In this document: positions 26,294 to 38,250 of the stretch, one piece after another
How the letters are laid out: every line of letters starts with the position of its first letter
How positions within the stretch are numbered: the stretch's first letter is position 1
NCBI GenBank assembly: GCA_019722365.1
Contig: JADFUC010001790.1
Coordinates: forward strand, 1 to 64,000
DNA: 64,000 nucleotides
Direction: 5' to 3'
From: Lithospermum erythrorhizon
Taxonomy: Eukaryota; Streptophyta; Magnoliopsida; Boraginales; Boraginaceae
Position numbers and translations under genes: made by a program
Notes under the pieces: model-generated
Databases searched by the model: none
Told to the model about the DNA's origin: nothing
The model's input: only the letters and a program-made list of their open reading frames with translations

Positions 26294-27154
26294 GTAAGAC
26301 TTAAATTTGTCAAACTCTTATTTTCATCCTATATTTTGCAGTGAGAGTATTGAATTAAAAGGACTGTACAACAAATGGAAAGGTGCATCATATATTGTGA
26401 AAGAGTAGAATGAACCTTGAACTTGTCAGTTTCACCTGATGTTTGACCTTTTTTATTTTTAGTATGTACTGATATCTATTAATATTGATTCCACGACATA
26501 CGAAATAAATATTTTATATTCTTCATTTTCTGATCAAATCTGAACAGATTAAACCACACACCACGCTTCTTATCTATTTCAAGTTGCAGATACTTGTCGC
26601 ACTACACGTCAAATAATTCTAAGGCCTCTAAAAGATCACAAGGATTAGACTTAGCTCCAGATATTCTCGTAGATTCTTAAGAAGCGCGTGAGTTAATAAC
26701 TAATTCTTGAGGAACAATATTGCATTAGTCTATGTATTATTCCTGTGAGACAAAAAGTAACATTCTTTTGCTTCTTAATATTAACTAATATAGTTGCCAA
26801 GTTAAGGTAAAAAATTGCTAATTGGTACCTCTCATGAGTCATCACAAAAGTTAATCCATGAAGGAACAAGAGAAGGTTATTCTTTATTTCTTTTCAAAAT
26901 TAATTTGCTTTCCCTAAATGCTGAGTCGAGAATTTGCTGCCAGATCCTGTATCATCTTCGGTATTTGGTATTGGGGAGGAATGGTAAGTTTCTCACTTTC
27001 TCTGTATCTTATTTCCTACTTCCCAAATTCATTTTCCATGTATCAGCATTAATTTTACCTCTTCCATTTAAGGCGCTATGGTATTAAATTATCATTAAAA
27101 TTTGAAGACCTATATAACTGGCTCAAGCTAAAGATTTTTTGTCTGGGTCTATAG

Positions 27155-27400
27155 CTTATATACTGAAACTAAGCACCACAGATAAGAACAACAGCTGAAG
27201 TTTAGCAATGTGGAAAGATTGTAAAATAATCATCCTCAAACGACTTTCCAAACAGTTCTCCAATTGTATGTACATACAATGATGGTGATGGCTTTTCACT
27301 GCATAAAAATTGTCTGATGATCCCAACAGATCAACATGGGAAGCAGCAGAGTTGATTTCAAAGCTGCAGATCTTGGATAACTTGCCCAGAACTTCAGTCT
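27155..27400 (+). pseudogene. Decayed exon 4 of the DGD2-like gene
   Basis: After a GGGTCTATAG acceptor at 27,154, the first base completes the Asp codon left open by exon 3. Recognisable but frame-broken family sequence follows: a STTD-like stretch (near 27,172), TTAEVLAM with a shift (near 27,190), GKIV (near 27,212), QFSNC and TYNDGDGF (27,245-27,300), SDDP (near 27,312), then TWEAAE and KAADL-like sequence (27,330-27,390). Several indels and an apparent loss of about ten codons before WEAA break the frame, with stops inside. As written, the C-terminal half of the glycosyltransferase domain cannot be made. Either the locus is a pseudogene, or the consensus is poor here. I could not find the last 50-60 codons of the family. 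Confidence 0.6.
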
Positions 27401-30400
27401 TTATATTAAAGAGATCTATTTGTTCAACTAAAAAGAGAACTGAGATGCAGATGATCCCAATAGCTAGTTGTCATCGCTCTTGTCGCATACATAATTTGTC
27501 AAAATGATGTCAACATATGACATGTTCTATATAGATGGATGTTGCTCAACTCATTAACCTCTTCCAGATATATTAAGTGATTAAAAAGTTCAGAAGGAAA
27601 TTCCAATCATGAATTGTATGTCTTGCCAGGAGTATTCATTAGTTCTGTGAGCAGAATATTGTTAATTCAACTATTATCTAGCATGATCCATTTTATTAAA
27701 TTCAGGCCAAGTGAGATATTGTTTTACCATCTTTTGCACAGTTTTTGATGTCATTACTACTCAAAAGATAATCATAGTCTTCTCCCTTATTATTATATGT
27801 ATCATTATTATGTTCATGAATGCAACGTCTTTCAAATTAAAATAATATTCAGAAAGAACTGCTGAACTTTACAATTCTTCCCTTAACGCCTCATGAAGCG
27901 ATTTCAATCTCTATTGTCTAATCAGAAATTTTTATATCATACTGTCTCACATGAGATAATCATTAAAATCAAGACTAAACAAGAGTTTAGAATACGTTTT
28001 CCAAAAGACAGCAGCGGTTGCTCATATCATACTAATGTCATTATGATCACAGTAAGATCTTCTATATAAGTGTCCAGCCCTCTCATTGTTATCCTCACAA
28101 ATAGAAATGTGATCTCTTTACTATTTGAAATGCCGAGGTAGACTTAGTGTCACTCTTCGACAAAAGCCGATCTCATTTATTTGTAGATAAAATAGATTTT
28201 CTTGAACCTGTGAAAAGAGTGGTGTCTCGATATTCTGCGAAGCCCCTCGTCCTACTAAGAGGCAAAAGCTCGGTGGGTTCCCAGTGTCGGGAGTTACCTC
28301 GAGAGCAGCCTTTTAATTCGACCCAATACTATTTATGGCACTTGACTCACGCATTAAAGACAGCTCATTCCTCGATTTAGCCAAGAATCTAAAAAGAAAG
28401 ATTTCAAAGAAGATCGAAATACATTATGGTTCCAATATTTGTAAAGAAAAGAGCAAAAAAATTTGTATGGACGTAGGGCTGACAAATTTAACGAGTTCCG
28501 TAGATTTTGAATGAAGAGTAATAAAAAAAAGATGTTGAGTTCTCTTTATTAACGGCAAGACTACAACGAAAAGTTAACGTTATTTTTAGTTTTACAAGAA
28601 AGAAGCCAACAGAGGCAAATGTATCAGCATTTTCAGAGAAAATATTTATTTTTGGGAAGGGGCTTTCCAAAGTTCGTCAATACTACTGGAATGTTCGAAA
28701 ATAAGACGGGAGATTTATATTATTAACGGTCAGAGAGCGAGGTTGGGTATAGGTCCCTGGATCGAAGCAATTTTAGGCCGTGCTTCTTGGAGTCGTGTTC
28801 TCCATGAATTTACATTTCGTATGATATATGAAAGAGAGAGCATGATGAAAGTGGTATATTCCATCTCAAAGGTTAACGGTGTTTCCACAAAGGTAGTGTA
28901 TCGACGGCTGAAAAGTTATAGAAGCTGCTCTCAAGTTTTGAGGATACACCGTGCAATCTGACTGCCATTCCCCAGAGTATTATTGGGGAAGAACCATTTA
29001 CAACCAAGCCTACGTTATCCTATATACTAATAATACCAAATGGGTGACCTTTCCAAGTCCACAAGAGTTCGCTCTACAGCGTACAAGAGAAGCAAAGGGA
29101 AGTATTTTGATTTCAAGTGTCATTACTAATGGGAGCAGAATGAAGATTAATCGCTTCCAAATCATTGTTTCATGTTATAAGATTAAACTTTAGTGTTTGA
29201 AACCATGCCCCTTACTTATTTCGATTAAGAAATTTATAATTAATCCAATAATCATGTAAGATCAAGGTACGCCCAAAGAAAATTTCCAAGAAGAATGTAT
29301 TAATGTCTGAGGACGGTGAGCGAAATTGTAAACTCTAAGCACACTAAATTGGAAAACAGATTTGATAAGAGTTTAATTGGCCCAAAGAAAATTTAGAACT
29401 TAGCCCCTTCCATTAGATATATATTTTTTTAATCTTATCAATGATGCTGCAAAAATTTATCCGCAAGATGTCAAACTATTTGATTTTAAACTCAGTGGTA
29501 TTAAGAGGGTGGTTTTGATTGATCAGATGAAATAAGATACGATGGATTCACAAGTTTAATTATTTGTCCTCCAGTCCTAAAAAAAAGTGGAGAGGTTTTG
29601 TCAAGGCTGAGGGCCATTGCTGCCAATAAAGAAATAGATATTTATCATTTCTTCAAGATTTTTGATATTTTACAGCAGAGCGCAAAGAGATGGATCACCT
29701 CATTGAGACCACAAAGACGGGCTTAAAGGGCTTACATGTTTGACTATTAAAATCACGTAATATCGCATCAGAGCGACATATTTTTTAATTAAATAAATCC
29801 ATTGTTGAGAAAAAACTAAGCACTTCGGGTTGAGTTTATGAAACCCAACTGACTACACAAACGCTTTACTCATATCAATCTTAATTGGCAAACAGCCTTC
29901 ATTATGTCTGAGAAATATGTTATCTCTCTCAGGCTACGTAATGATATCATCCAAGCTCCTCTTCCAGAATTAAAAAGCCATTGGAAAGGGCGAGACAAGC
30001 ATATTCATAATGGGTTTTACTTCATTAACCTCAAACCTTCTGAGGCAATTGTATACACGCAAAGACGACTGCATGAATTTAATCAGCTCTGGTAACCACC
30101 TTTAGAATCAAAGTGATAAAAGTGTTTACACTCTTAAGAACGTGTCCACCATTCTAAATTTAGGTCAAGTATCCTTTCCCAATTTTTTTTGATAAAACTC
30201 TGATCAAACCACTGCGACTGGATTTGTAATGTGATATTCGAAGAGAAAGAAATGCTGAGCATCCTCGTGAGTAGCGACAATTTAAGAACTAATTTCAAAG
30301 GGCTAAGATAATATAGATTCATATTGAAATTCAAGATCACCATGGGCTGTGAAAGTGTCATAAGGGCCGAAGAGGTTCATGTAGAAATGTCTGCAGCGAT

Positions 30401-31640
30401 TTATAATATCCTCCTCGCTGGTAATAATACCGTATCTATCATGGTCAAGGATACTATCGATAAGGATACTATTGACTTGCCAGTTTCACAAGTAAGCATC
30501 CTTTGTATTTTTAGCCCATCATCGACGCCTGAGTTTGGATCTCGACCCAGTATTCTTCTTCTTCGATTCGAAATATATCAAGTCAGGTTTTGAGAATTGT
30601 GGCCTGAGGAAATGTTGACGATTGAGGGATGATTTTTATGAATGGTTAATTTCTTTTAAATTGTTTTGATTTGCTGCAATATTTTCTAATTTATCATCAT
30701 TCCAACTTTAATAACCTTTAAGGTTATGCAAAGAGCTAAAAGATTTACGCTGAAATGGGTTGATTTTCTCGAAAAGTTTTCCAGTCAACAATGAGTTGGG
30801 GAAAGTCCGCAGTGAGGGTTAAAAGGATTTCCAAGTTTAAAAAGGTTTCGAGAAAGTCAGTCAGAATATTTTTGGGGTTGGTATTTAATGAAATGGGTCC
30901 ATTTATCCGGATTCCTGACAGTGAAATTTCAGCGACAAGCATGAGCGCGAAAGCGTAGTACTGACCAATCGGCTACTTCAGCCTATCCAGCTTTTCAAAG
31001 ATGTTTCTTTTCTCGCCTAACTCTCGACTCACGAAAAATTTGGCAAGATTTACGGGGAAGATCTTCAATGCCCAAATCTTCGAGAAGATCGAGTAACCTG
31101 CAAAGGAACGGAACGGTGTGTTTTGGAAGAGGGTGTTTTTCCGAGCTGAGAAGTACTTGGTCAAGTTTACCACAAAGCATGTATTTGAGAGGGTCAGAAA
31201 AGCTAGAAATGAAGCTCATGCCTAATCTATTATTACATTGTAGGCCATAAACACATGCTGTATACTCACAGAAGTGGTCGCTAATTAGTATTGGACAAGA
31301 AAGTATGGTTTGTTAATATTGGGAGAAAATCCAAACTCCATAAATTTAATCGCAAATACAAGCATCAAAACCAAAAGATAAATGGAAAAAGAAGCTAGAT
31401 AATTTAGAATTCTGCGCATTAACAGAGCAAATTGTTTGCTAAAAGAAATATCCACGATGTATTTAGCTACAAATGTTAATCAGAAGCCCACCCACTTTAC
31501 AATTCCACGAAGTGATTTTCACGATTTACATTCGCAAGCATTGAGAACAACCACCCAAACCTTTTTGTTGGTGAGAGAAAAAAATTGGACATAAAATTAT
31601 CGTAAAAACGAAAGATCCCTTTTTAATGAGTACTTAAGTG
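27401..31640. other. 4.2 kb with no recognisable gene
   Basis: Open frames are all under 90 codons and none resembles a family I know. From about 28,100 the texture changes from clean AT-rich DNA to a mixed sequence with dense short frames on both strands, similar to the error-rich TE regions elsewhere in the window. It could be an unrecognised degenerate transposon. I see no LTR, terminal inverted repeat or tandem array. Confidence 0.4.
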
Positions 31641-31648
31641 AGAGATGG

Positions 31649-33060
31649 TTACCTAATTTGGGTATATAAGTAATGCTTCCCCTTGCCAGGTCCAAGTTCC
31701 ACCTCACTCTGCAGGTCTAACCTATCTAAATTTGCTATTCTTAACCACTTATCATTTTTACCATGAACCATCAAATCCCTATTCAAATAACAATCACTGC
31801 AATCGCTGCTTCCTTGGTTACCACTGTGTTGAATAAAAGAAACATCTAAAATATTATCAAAGATCTTTGATTTCTTCACAAGAGGTTTACCAACAGTAGC
31901 AAAAAGAAGAGCTCCTTGTTCCCTAGCTCTTTTAACCCCCCAAACAAAAGAAAAAGGAACTGGATCAGAGGTGACGGTCGAGGTTGGGTTCAAACCAACC
32001 ATTACTACATTGGATCTCCTCTCATCAAAACAATCCTTTATGCCCAAGTCGTCCATATGAAGCTCGTCAAAACACTATTTAGCTTCATGTTTACTCTCCT
32101 CAATCGAGAGCCAACATCCCAATCAACCGGACCCAAAACATCCTCCAGAATATTATCTCCTTTAATGTCTCTTTCAATTCTGGTTTTCACCTGATCCAAA
32201 AATCCATATTGATCTCCATAAAAATCATTTGAAGTAAATTTTATAATTTTTGATGGGGAGTTGTCTTGAATCAAATCAACCAAATTTGGAGATCTTCTTA
32301 TCTTAAAGGTTATTCCAAGATCATTACCAACACAATTAACCCTGATTTCTTGCACAAAAGAAGGAATATTAGAGGTCTTGACATCTATAGACTTCTTCTT
32401 AACTTCAGACCAAATTTGAGTCCTAGGAGAAGGGACTAAAAGAAATAGTTTTTGATATGAGGTCCATCGTTGTAGTGGCTTCCGTGGGAGATTCCAATAG
32501 AGATAACTCTTCCCCAACAGAGGACGTGGACAAGGACGTGGACAAGACATCGAGGGTGTAAGTGTAGGTATAATCGATGGTCAGGGGAGGTGTGGGGAGG
32601 AGATCCGGTTGAGAGCTGGGAGGGGGAACTCGGTGATAAGAGCGCTTATTAGGAATCAAGGCAGATCTTGATCTGCGGGGTGGCGAACGGGGAATAGGTA
32701 AGATACCTTTGAAGAAGTAAGGAGACGGCAGCTTATCTGAAGGTGTGCCGTGATTATTATGGTGGCGCTGAGAATGACGGTGGTTGTACCTAGAATGATT
32801 TTTGAGATTTTTTGGGGTGGGGGCTTTAAGCATATTTGCTTCTCTAGATGAGGTTGAAATTTTTTTGAGGGTAAATCCGGAGACGACATGGTGCCTCTCT
32901 GTAAAATGAGGGTCGTCTTTTCTTTGAGAACATGGTCGCCGATTTGGAGTGTTGTGGCTGCGATAATTCTGTGAGAAATCAAATTTGCAAGGTTTTTGGG
33001 AGGTGGAGAATTTTTTATTCTCAAAATAACTTGAAGAAGAGGATGAGAGTAAGTTTCATC
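31649..33060 (-). pseudogene. Unknown minus-strand coding region split over overlapping frames
   Basis: Three consecutive minus-strand frames carry protein-like sequence and overlap end to end. First, about 33,060-32,423 is rich in Ser, Pro, His and Arg (for example QRHHNNHGTPSDKLPS and PPPSSQPDLLPTPP), looking disordered. Second, 32,550-32,038 is a more globular segment (VQEIRVNCVGNDLGITFKIR, FYGDQYGFLDQVKTRIERD). Third, 32,056-31,649 continues with FSFVWGVKRAREQGALLF. Reading them in order would give one protein of about 450 residues with two frameshifts. I do not recognise the family. A retrotransposon first-ORF protein (LINE-like) is possible because of the disordered basic N-terminus, but no zinc knuckle or reverse transcriptase follows within the clean sequence. 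The frameshifts may be sequencing errors. Confidence 0.35.
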
Positions 33061-33147
33061 TTCTTGCATACTTATTTTTTGGAATAATTTGATTTTTGTT
33101 GTGTTCATTAATGGAGGATGATGGGTAGAAGGTGGTGGTTGTTTCAT

Positions 33148-33717
33148 ATCTGTATAATTTTTGTGGTTTCTTGGATGCAGATGAACGCAACGTATTGTGC
33201 ACGCTGAGAGGGAACATTGTTTTCATTCAAGAAGCAAGGATGATTAAAGCCGCATTCCGATTTTGTTGCACGTTGATTCTTATTTGTTCTTGCAAGACTA
33301 TTATTGGGTATCGGAGTTGTAATTTTCTTGTGATTTAAATGAAACCTTGTTTGAAAACACCTTGATGTTCAAGGATGGATTTTGAAATGGATTGAAGGAT
33401 GAAATTTTATGAATTGTTTGGGCTATACGGGTGAAAAAAATCAAGCCTCGTACTATTGATTTAGCAAGTTTTTGGTTCTTGGTAGATAGAGAAATTATAG
33501 ATTTTAGAAGGTTATTTTTTTGTAGAAACTTCTTATTTTTATTGTAGTTTTATATTAAAGAGGACTTTTGTCAATAGAAAATTTTATATTGATCTGTGGT
33601 GGGCCAAGAGGTGTGACGTACATCTAGTGGCGGAGGCATGTGGTATCTTGTGGGGTCACAGACTCCCATGACACCACAAAAATCAGAATATATAGTATAA
33701 CAACTCAAATCTAGCGT
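33148..33717. other. Intergenic, no gene seen
   Basis: AT-rich DNA with one short block (GTGGCGGAGGCATGTGGT near 33,630) of a kind common in plant dispersed repeats. Nothing else is supportable. Confidence 0.4.
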
Positions 33718-34485
33718 TTAAAATAACTACGCCCTAAGTCGATTTTATCAATTACGTTTTATCTGGCTTCTGCATGACCAAGCATTTATATCAATAATTT
33801 TTGAACTAGATCGATATAACGGTGCATTTGGGTGATTTAGACAGAAAGAATATACGCCTTTAATAACACATTCAAATCGATTTCATCGGCATTTATGCCA
33901 TGAAAGTTTTAAATTAACCGAACCAAACGACTTTTAAATATTCCTTAAATATCTCCTCATCCTTATCATGTTTCATCTTCATCGCAAAACAAGCAATTCC
34001 CCTTCTTTCCTCGCGCCGGGCCGAATTAACCGATTATACGGATTAATCGCCTGTGTTTTAACGCTGAATTTGTCGATTATAATTGATTAATTCTACGGAT
34101 AATCATCATTGATCGATTGTAAAGGTTTAGAGCGTTGAACAGGTAATGAAATGGGCCGAATTAACAGGTCAGCGGTCGAATTTCATCGTTTATTACCGTT
34201 AAACGCGCTTTAAGAATATTATCACTCTGTAGTCATGTTTCGATAACTATATCATGTTTATATTAAAAAACTAAACGGGCTATGATCAGAGTAAGTAGTA
34301 ATTTTATTTTCTGCAAGTTTGTGATTGAAGCGATCGCTGAAACCACACTGTGACCAATTGTGCTACTATTATTCACAAATTCAATGAGTATTTATCCTCA
34401 CTCTGCCAGTAGTTTAATTTTACTACCTGGACGGCTGCAATCATTGATATCAAGGAAAGAATGTTTATGTAATCAATGGCCATCA
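33718..34485 (+). mobile_element. 5' LTR of a chromovirus-like gypsy element, first part (split by copia insertion)
   Basis: Aligns with the LTR at 43,807: AAATAACTACGCCCTAAGTCGATTTTATCAATTACG matches its start in short blocks, then CGGCATT, AACCGAACCAAACGACTTTTAA, CTCATCCTTATCATGTTTC and AACGCGCTTTAAGAATATTATCAC. Compared with that copy it lacks about 370 bp after the TTCTTTCCTC block near 34,005. It breaks off at 34,485, where the copia LTR begins, and resumes at 41,967. Confidence 0.6.
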
Positions 34486-35472
34486 TGATTGAAAACTCTA
34501 TTTATTAAAGATAAATATAAACCATGATCCAAGTGATCTTAAAAGTCATTTTTTACTACATTATTTAAAATACATAATATAATATATAAATAACAGAAGA
34601 TTTCATAACGCAATGAAATAAATTCCACCCTAATAACCATATCATTTCAAATTTACAACGCTAATTTTAATCTTCCTTCGCCTCCTCAATATCAAATCGG
34701 GGATGATATTCTAGCTGATCCACACTCAGAGTAGTGCTGACCGCAATGATGATGCTAAGAACATGTTAACAAAACTAAAATACCAAGAATTTTCGAGAAA
34801 ATCGCCAGTGGGGGTTTAGGTTTTTTTCGATGAAATTATTATTATTATTGCGGTTTAAAAACCCTAAAGCACACTTATAGATTGTTAAACAAACCCGATA
34901 AGCAACCCGCTAAGATAATGAATTTCGCTAACTTTATTAGTTCTGCTAAAACACTAATGAAATACATCGAAATAACTTATTTAATTAGCTTAATTAAATA
35001 AGAATGAAGTCAATATAAATAATCTTTCAAGTTATTGATAAATACTGTAATTATTCTAACCAATTAAATAACTATTTAATTGATTCTATTTGCTCAATCG
35101 ATATTCTACATAAATGTAATCCTCAGAATCGGTAAATACATTTCTCAATTATACAGCTTCTTTAATTTCATACATGAAATATAACTTCAACGTCATCAGA
35201 TGCCATGCTGACCTTCAGCCAGATAATAAGAAAAGCTTGTATAATAATAATAATTGACCAATTACTATTATTATAACGACACGAAGAAGACGCAAAGAAT
35301 CGCTTCATAACTCCCCTTAAATTATCGAGAACCCACACTAAGAATATACAATTACTAAAAAGCTAACTACTAAGTTCGAGTAATCATATTTAACCCAACT
35401 CCAAGAAATGAATCCGATACACACCGCCGCAACGACATAATAAACGGAACCAATTCTCAATGATTTCCAACA
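34486..35472 (-). repeat. Copia 3' LTR (left in the window)
   Basis: On the minus strand it starts TGTTGGAAATCATTGAG, a typical copia LTR start, immediately after the polypurine tract. It shares with the right LTR the blocks TTATTTAAAATACATAAT, TAGCTGATCCACAC, CTAAAGCACACTTATA, GCTCAATCGATATTCTACAT and ACCAATTACTATTATTATAACG. A small ATT microsatellite lies near 34,840. Confidence 0.8.
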
Positions 35473-35482
35473 CTCCCACTTG
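35473..35482 (-). promoter_or_regulatory. Copia polypurine tract
   Basis: Read on the minus strand it is CAAGTGGGAG directly before the TGTTGG start of the 3' LTR, the primer site for plus-strand DNA synthesis. Confidence 0.65.
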
Positions 35483-36240
35483 CCCTTGACGATTATCTTA
35501 CAATTCCTTTATCACGCGATCTCTGGGCCGTAGGCTAATCCATGTTGGGTGTCAGCGAACACCCTCAACTTTCTTTTACTCGACACAATCGACAAGATTT
35601 ACAAGGCCCCATAAACCAATCAAGCACTAACTCATGGCGCCCGAAATCTTTCCTCAGATATCAAGGACTACAAATCCTCCCAATATATCAACATCTATCG
35701 CTAACTCACCGCGAATCTTAACATACGCTGCGAGCATCCCTCATGTACTTTTGGTCATACTAAAAGACAAAGCTTCAGATAACACGATAGTCATATATCA
35801 AGTCTAAGAATCGACGAATCAATCTAAATGAAATATCATAGTGACACGTATATACATATCTTCAGCTGAATTATACCTGGGCCACTGCACTCCGGGCACC
35901 ACAGACGATTCAGGCTAACGTGATTCAATCCTCGATCACTAATCAAAAACACCATGTTAGTCATATGCTTGTCGCCCTAACACCAGATCCGACCAAGGCC
36001 TTTTGGCTATCCTATTGCTCTGCAAGTCAAGAGATTTAACACGTTACTCTGTAAAACATACTAACCTAGTGATTTAACCTTCACTCCATCGAGATACACT
36101 ACATGTATTATATGTAAATCTAAACATATACATAGCAAACAAATATATTAAAATATAAGAAGCAATAACATTCAAATATTTGTTCACATAACACAATAGA
36201 TACACATAATCGACTCCCACTTAACCTGCTACCACCATGA
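35483..36240. other. Noncoding tail of the copia element
   Basis: Between the end of the RNase H coding remnant and the polypurine tract I see no coding sequence on the minus strand. Confidence 0.45.
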
Positions 36241-36650
36241 CTGCCTAAGACTCATGTCTGGCCGACGCCATCATGCTTTTCCCCCGACTTAGGGTTAAGG
36301 GCTGCCTGGCCAGATTGCTTCTACTTTACATACTTTCGACATCACCTCGATCAAGTATATTCAATCAGCATACTTCAGTAATGCTGGCCGATTCTCATGG
36401 ACATGTTTCGGGGTTCCTAAGTTTCGAGCTATCGCTTCCAATATTCTCACAAAGCAACTCCCTAATCGGGTCCCTCAACGCTAGGTACACACCAAGTTCG
36501 TCACGAATTTCTTTATCCAACATTTTAATGCATCAGATATCGCTACTGCATTTTATTCTCAAGGTAGAATCGGGCAACAAGACTGCTTGGAACTCCTCCA
36601 AGATAATCGCTTCCACCGCTGACAAAATACATACCCAGACCGGGAACGAC
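36241..36650 (-). pseudogene. Copia RNase H domain remnant
   Basis: Minus-strand translation, with frame changes, shows RSRSGYVF, SWRSSKQ, a KEAVW-equivalent region, a DNIGA-like segment and a GDV...NLA..PLT stretch near the C-terminus. These are hallmark positions of the copia RNase H domain, which removes the RNA strand of the RNA/DNA hybrid during reverse transcription. Several frameshifts and in-frame stops interrupt it. The + strand open frame 36,273-36,719 is its antisense shadow. Confidence 0.7.
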
Positions 36651-36671
36651 AGTCGCTTTCATCTTGCCGTC

Positions 36672-36985
36672 TTTACATCCACATTTCATAGTCAAAAAGA
36701 ATGGCCAAGATTATCCTGATGGATTTCAAGACAGCCACCATGAAAAGTTTCATAGTCCACCTCGAACTCTGCTTGAAACCTTCGCTACAAGTCTAGCTTT
36801 GAAAAACATCAACGCTCGTCTTTATCATAAGTGTTTCTTCTTAAATACTCATTTACATTCAATAGTATACCCCCATTTGGTAATCCAACAAGGACCAAAC
36901 CTCGTTGCACATAGAATCCATCTCGTGATTGCATGTATTATTTGCCATCTGTTGTATCCTGCTATTCATCATTTTGCAAAGGGCC
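36672..36985 (-). pseudogene. Copia reverse transcriptase, N-terminal fragment only
   Basis: Minus-strand sequence carries KARLVA with frame breaks (about 36,780-36,805), GFKQ, then MVAVLKSIRI and a DYEMW segment, which is the N-terminal part of the copia reverse transcriptase. It then passes within a few bases (near 36,655-36,672) into the RNase H segment. The polymerase core containing the catalytic Asp pair is absent, and about 700-800 bp appears to be missing. Confidence 0.65.
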
Positions 36986-37199
36986 TACATTAATGATTTA
37001 AAAGTCACCATACCAAATTGGGGCTTCTGTTCATGCATGATCCTAGTCGGGATCTCCTAAGTGGTCGTCTACGCTTCTGGATCATAACTATGAAAGAAGG
37101 CACACTTTGTATATGTTAGATGCTTCATTAGATGCACATTGATTTCATCACTGAGCTTTCATCAAGATTTAACACCATTACTTTCTAAATTTTCCGATA

Positions 37200-37900
37200 A
37201 CATTCGCTTAGTCACTCCCCGTTTCAGCTTGAAATTTTAAGATATTATTCTCTCTGCCTCAGTAAGTGAGTAACCAACCTGTTTCTCTGATATTCATGAA
37301 TAGCATTTATCATTTGGATGCAAAAGTTTATGTTTTTGCTAATCTCTTTAACATAAGTTTTACATCCCAAATCTTTAGAAAATCCAAATTTTAATCTTCC
37401 AAACCAGCGCCTCCAGGAGTTTTATCTCACGAATTTAGTCGACCTAGATAGGTTTCATCATAGATCGAACCAGCCAAGAAGTGGTTCAATTTCTCCTTTG
37501 AATGCATTACGCTGCATGCCTCATTTGATGAGTTGTAAACAACAACACACCTTCTTAAGATTTAGTATCAACTGATTCAAATATTCTCCACTCTCATTCT
37601 GTAACTTAATGGTCTGAATTGTTTTGTACTCATTTTGGAATTCCTTGAATTTCACTTTATCAGGTCTCATTAGATATACAAACCAGAACTACTAGCAATC
37701 ATCAAGAAATATAACCTCCTCTCAGATTTGTTCATCGGGCCCACATGCATCACAGTAGCATCCCCAATAAACCATTTGCCCTTTCATTTAAGAGCCGCTG
37801 AAAGCATTTTGTCATTTTGTCTAAAAGGCAAAGCACTACACTTTATCGTATGATCTAAATTCAACTCGCCATTCCACCATGAGTTTCTTGATTCGGGTTC
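37200..37900 (-). pseudogene. Copia integrase domain remnant
   Basis: Minus-strand translation near 37,660-37,780 shows HVGPMN followed by a YFLMIA segment. This matches the start of the copia integrase catalytic core, where the first catalytic Asp lies just before the GPM motif. Upstream (37,780-37,860) there is a degraded GKM-type stretch. The rest is too frame-broken to place the remaining catalytic residues. Boundaries are approximate. Confidence 0.55.
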
Positions 37901-38250
37901 TCGGTGACGACTTAGTCCCAATTGCTATGAGGTCTCTGCTTGTCATTGGCAGTTTTATTCCGCTTTAAGTTTATAGAGTATGACCTACAATCATGTCTAA
38001 AACGATGTAATTTCATTTTCAAGTGAGGCACAAACACTTACCTCATTCCCTCGGTGGATCCTAAATTATCGATCTATTGAAAACCATCATTATTCAAAAC
38101 AAGAAGTAATATTCCTCGCAAATCGCAGTACATAGTAAACCGAGTACAAGTTCAAAACAAAATTGGATCCCACCAGCACAACTTCTACCATTTCCCACAC
38201 TCAGATCCATTTCCCTCTTCGAGTCTCTCATCACTGAGTTCCATTACTAC

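Noticed and set aside
32038..32550. Single complete gene of 170 codons
   Set aside because: Its start region and end overlap neighbouring protein-like frames, so it is better read as part of a broken longer frame.
36273..36719. 148-codon + strand open frame
   Set aside because: It is the antisense shadow of the minus-strand copia RNase H remnant.
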